This document shows positions 61,626-64,000 of a DNA stretch of 64,000 nucleotides, piece by piece (position 1 is the stretch's first letter; every line of letters begins with the position of its first letter). This DNA comes from CAVVKW01 sp963749035 (GTDB lineage: Bacteria; Verrucomicrobiota; Verrucomicrobiia; Chthoniobacterales; JAATET01): the NCBI GenBank assembly GCA_963749035.1, contig CAVVKW010000001.1:295209-359208 (forward strand). Direction: 5' to 3'. Under the pieces are notes generated by a model. That model searched no databases. It was given only the letters and a program-made list of their open reading frames with translations, and was not told where the DNA came from. The position numbers were made by a program, and so were the translations under genes.

Positions 61626-61814
61626 ATGCTCGCAAAATTGAAGCGATTCCACGCGCTGCATGGTTATGGACGTGTGCCGGAAGACCGGCCGGAGGAACCG
61701 CACCTGGCGCAGTGGATCAGACGCTTGCGCCAGGCCCGAAAGAAAGGACAGCTTTCCACCGCCCAAATCCGGGCGGTCGAAGGCCTTTTCGAGTGGAACC
61801 CACGAGGTCAGTAG
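61626..61814 (+). CDS. Helicase-associated-domain small protein
   Basis: The 62-residue protein starts MLAKLKRFHALHGYGRVPED and reads FHALHGYGRVP, LAQWIRRLRQARKKGQLS and EGLFEWNP, the pattern of the helicase-associated (HA) domain. Stand-alone HA proteins are of unknown role. It overlaps the 3' end of the convergent membrane gene by 7 bases. Confidence 0.6.
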   Translation: MLAKLKRFHALHGYGRVPEDRPEEPHLAQWIRRLRQARKKGQLSTAQIRAVEGLFEWNPRGQ

Positions 61815-62140
61815 ATTTTTTCAACGGCGTTGATCAACCAGTTATGACCGAGAATCGTCGCTCCGGCGTAGACGGCATATTTTGCGGAGATCGCAACCCG
61901 GTGGCCGGCACGCAGTGCTTTCCAGTAGTGGAGAACAATCGCCCAATACAGAATCATCATTGCCGCCCAAATCGTGCCGAGGAAGAGGCCTAATGAGTCG
62001 TTCACCGGGTCACCGAGTCGATCCAACGCCAGATAGCACAGATAAGAAACAACGAAGGCCGCATACCCGCACTCCGCACGGCGAAGGCCCTCCGGCAACG
62101 TCGAGAAATACGATCTGATCAGAGAAAACAGGTTCGTCAT
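61808..62140 (-). CDS. Small membrane protein of unknown function
   Basis: The 110-residue protein starts MTNLFSLIRSYFSTLPEGLR and has about three membrane helices (AAFVVSYLCYLALDRL, LGLFLGTIWAAMMILYWAIV). No family is recognised. Start 62140 was chosen because the upstream residues are polar. Confidence 0.5.
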   Translation of the reverse strand: MTNLFSLIRSYFSTLPEGLRRAECGYAAFVVSYLCYLALDRLGDPVNDSLGLFLGTIWAAMMILYWAIVLHYWKALRAGHRVAISAKYAVYAGATILGHNWLINAVEKIY

Positions 62141-62212
62141 AAGCACTTGAAAGCTGCAATGGCTTTTCGCTGGCAGCAACCGATATTCAATGCGTCGGTA
62201 TCGGCGAACGGG

Positions 62213-63130
62213 TCATTCTCGGCTTGTCCACGGACCTCCCGCCCGCCACCTCGAAAGCAGACGATGCGCGGAGTTGGCCTCGGCGACAACCGGACGGAGG
62301 AACGCCGCGACGAATCTCACGACTTCTGGAAAGGCTGTCGGAACGCCGACAAAGATGTTGCGTCGCAGAAACGCCGACCATTGAGCATTCTTGGCGGTGC
62401 TGGTCGCGAACGAATCCTGAAAGCAAATCGGGTCGGCCATCAGCTCCGTTCCTCGCCGCGCGAAGGTTCGCTGGATCGCGAGGGAGAGGGCTTCTCCGAT
62501 AAAGTCCCCCGTCTGTCCCAAGGTCCAGATGTCGAAGAAATCCTTCATCCGGCTGTTGAGTTCGCCGAGTTTCACCATCGCCTCGAACTTCTCCGCGATC
62601 ACGGTCTCTCGATTGTAGGCGCTCAATTCCGGAGCTGCCTGACCGAGAATTGTCGGATAAACGATGGCTTCCGACGCCGGCGTGATGATGTCGCTGAATC
62701 CAATGTCGATCTGCATCGGAAACTTCGTGTTGCCAAGCGTTCCCCGGAACCGGACGCGAACACCCTCGTAGTCGGCGTCTTCCGCGATGCGTTCAGTTTC
62801 CACTGAATCTGGATCGAAGAACAGACCGTCATCGTCGGCGGGAATCTGGCAGATTGTTGTGATGACTTCCCGGATCGAATCGAGGTCGTTGTTCAGCCTT
62901 CCGAGCAGATCGATGTCCCGAGTCGGTCTGGTGACCGGCATCTTCCAGACGAGCAGCATCAGCGCGCCTTTGAGGACGAACTGATCTCGATAATCGGATT
63001 GAGCAAGCCGGTAGAGCCACCTTTCCAGCGCGTAGTATTGAGCCAGTTCATTGAACGGTCGTCCCGATTGGCGAGCCACGTTAAGCAGGCGCTGATGCAC
63101 GGACGCGGCGACATTCTTCAACGGTTTCAA
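62213..63130 (-). CDS. abiEii: AbiEii-type nucleotidyltransferase toxin
   Basis: The 305-residue protein has the AbiEii signature FVLKGALMLLVW followed by TRPTRDIDLLG (DxD). These toxins modify cellular targets by nucleotide transfer and cause growth arrest or abortive infection. It overlaps the AbiEi gene by four bases, as usual. Confidence 0.88.
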   Translation of the reverse strand: MKPLKNVAASVHQRLLNVARQSGRPFNELAQYYALERWLYRLAQSDYRDQFVLKGALMLLVWKMPVTRPTRDIDLLGRLNNDLDSIREVITTICQIPADDDGLFFDPDSVETERIAEDADYEGVRVRFRGTLGNTKFPMQIDIGFSDIITPASEAIVYPTILGQAAPELSAYNRETVIAEKFEAMVKLGELNSRMKDFFDIWTLGQTGDFIGEALSLAIQRTFARRGTELMADPICFQDSFATSTAKNAQWSAFLRRNIFVGVPTAFPEVVRFVAAFLRPVVAEANSAHRLLSRWRAGGPWTSRE

Positions 63131-63729
63131 ATCGTGGCCTCCAGATAGGGCCGGATCACGTTCTCGACCCGGCAGATACGCGCGTATTTCAGCACGGCCT
63201 GAAAATCCCGCTTCCGCTCGGCGCGATAGGTTCGGAGGGCTTCCAGCGCGACATCGAGTCCGATTTTGTTTCGATACTTGAAAACATCAGCGAGCGTCTT
63301 CTCGCGGGAGTAAACGCGGAGAGGGATTCCGTCCACGACATGCGTTTCGATCCCGGCGGCGAGCGATTCCAGCGAAAAACGATAGACCTTGATCGGCGGG
63401 AAATTGAGTCGGGGAACGCGAGCGGTCCGAGCCAGCGCAACCTCGACGGCGTGCGGAATCTGGGTGGTCAGGCGATGGAAGGCCAGTGCTGAGACGAGGC
63501 AAAACACGGCCTGAGGGACCTTCTTCGCGACGGTCAGAAGATCGGGCTCACTCAGCGGCGGCAGCTCGGAGAGTCGAAACAGGCCGCGTGCGATTTGCTC
63601 GATCTCGCCACGGTCGCGGAGCGAATAAAGCGTGCGTGGATGGATGCCCGCCCGGAGAGCTTCGACCGTGCGAAGGGTTCCTTTGTGATCCCGGAAGATG
63701 CGGTGAGCCTGTTCGATGGATGTCGGCAT
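63127..63729 (-). CDS. abiEi: AbiEi-type antitoxin
   Basis: The 200-residue protein has an N-terminal winged helix (RTVEALRAGIHPRTLYSLRD) and the AbiEi C-terminal domain (VVDGIPLRVYSREKTLADVF). It neutralises AbiEii and represses its own operon. The operon lies at the right end of the window. Confidence 0.88.
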   Translation of the reverse strand: MPTSIEQAHRIFRDHKGTLRTVEALRAGIHPRTLYSLRDRGEIEQIARGLFRLSELPPLSEPDLLTVAKKVPQAVFCLVSALAFHRLTTQIPHAVEVALARTARVPRLNFPPIKVYRFSLESLAAGIETHVVDGIPLRVYSREKTLADVFKYRNKIGLDVALEALRTYRAERKRDFQAVLKYARICRVENVIRPYLEATI

Positions 63730-63741
63730 GACGGATAGCAG

Positions 63742-63769
63742 TGCAGATAGATATTTATATCATACTGCA
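63742..63769. promoter_or_regulatory. AbiE operator candidate
   Basis: A 28-base imperfect palindrome has arms that match at 10 of 14 positions (TGCAG near 63742 and CTGCA near 63769; centre GATATTTATATC). It is AT-rich and ends 12 bases upstream of abiEi on its coding strand. AbiEi proteins bind such inverted repeats. Confidence 0.45.
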
Positions 63770-63924
63770 TATTTATCCAATCCATATCGGTCTTCGTTTC
63801 CGCGTGCAGGATCGACCTATGCGGATCACCCCGACGGCGAAGACTCGGAAGTTTTCCATCCCCGCCGATTCCCAAATCACCTGACCTTAGCGACGGTTGC
63901 CCGCTGCAGAACGGAGCATCCATT

Positions 63925-63952
63925 CGTCCTTCAAAACATTTTTGGAAGGACG
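63925..63952. terminator. Hairpin near the right edge
   Basis: The arms CGTCCTTC (63925-63932) and GAAGGACG (63945-63952) plus AAAA/TTTT inside form a stem with a bulged G. It lies in the 230-bp stretch after the AbiE operator, where I see no gene. It may be the terminator of a gene beyond the window. Confidence 0.4.
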
Positions 63953-64000
63953 ACTTACTTCACATTTACTTCAATTATCCGCAAGTCGTTGATAATGAGG

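Noticed and set aside
1..64000. CRISPR arrays, tRNA and rRNA genes
   Set aside because: No evenly spaced repeats, no cloverleaf and no rRNA-like sequence were seen on either strand by eye.

Overview
The window is GC-rich bacterial DNA dominated by metal and metalloid resistance genes, followed by a mobilisation module. The organism is not certain. High GC, dense ATGA-overlapped operons and the mix of CzcA pumps, PII-like proteins and beta-propeller proteins would fit a Verrucomicrobiota-like or similar environmental Gram-negative bacterium, but no rRNA or taxonomic marker is present. Relaxase, coupling protein, an oriT-like site, a primase, ArdC, AbiE, one IS element and several gene remnants suggest an accessory replicon (plasmid) or an integrated mobilisable element.

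Layout. 0-7 kb: the end of an ASCH-domain gene followed by an attC-like structure, then a lipoprotein and beta-propeller pair, a two-lobed retropepsin-like protease, a small exported protein, an ion channel, an APC permease and a zeta-toxin-like kinase. 7-12 kb: an ArsR-controlled export operon (HlyD adaptor, ABC ATPase, two FtsX-type permeases, a periplasmic OB-like protein), preceded by remnants of other genes. 12-26 kb: the arsenic island. It has a broken arsC copy carrying an IS1031-like element, two PstS proteins flanking an ArsR regulator, long-form PstC and PstA, PstB, and an opposing ars operon (arsR-arsD-arsA-acr3-Cys-tailed FmdB-like protein-arsC-arsC). 26-51 kb: two large leftward heavy-metal operons. 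Each starts with a small exported metal-site protein ending in the same sequence and encodes a TolC protein, a CzcB adaptor and a CzcA pump. Around these lie a P-type ATPase, a CDF exporter, PII-like proteins, SpoIIAA-like proteins, beta-propeller proteins and an MFS permease with a His-rich tail. 51-64 kb: the mobilisation and maintenance module. It holds a DUF4365 nuclease-like protein, a ClpB-type AAA+ ATPase, a VirD4-like coupling protein, a relaxase and its accessory protein, an IncP-like oriT candidate, ArdC, a Toprim primase, an XRE regulator and the AbiE toxin-antitoxin pair.

How the parts work together. Arsenate can be reduced by the two thioredoxin-type ArsC enzymes. The arsenite would then be passed by ArsD to ArsA and pumped out by Acr3. 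The ArsR-associated Pst system would supply phosphate with a binding protein set suited to arsenate stress. The two Czc systems carry the DFG-VDGA signature of divalent-cation pumps and would export Zn, Cd, Co or Ni from periplasm and cytoplasm, fed by the P-type ATPase and the CDF exporter. The right-hand module explains how the island could move between cells, although no complete type IV secretion channel is encoded here.

The most interesting signals are the mirrored operator and promoter blocks on both sides of the pst-linked arsR, the coupling-protein/AAA+/DUF4365 operon, the families of uncharacterised exported proteins tied to metal pumps, the CzcA-TolC fusion, and the attC-like and oriT-like structures.
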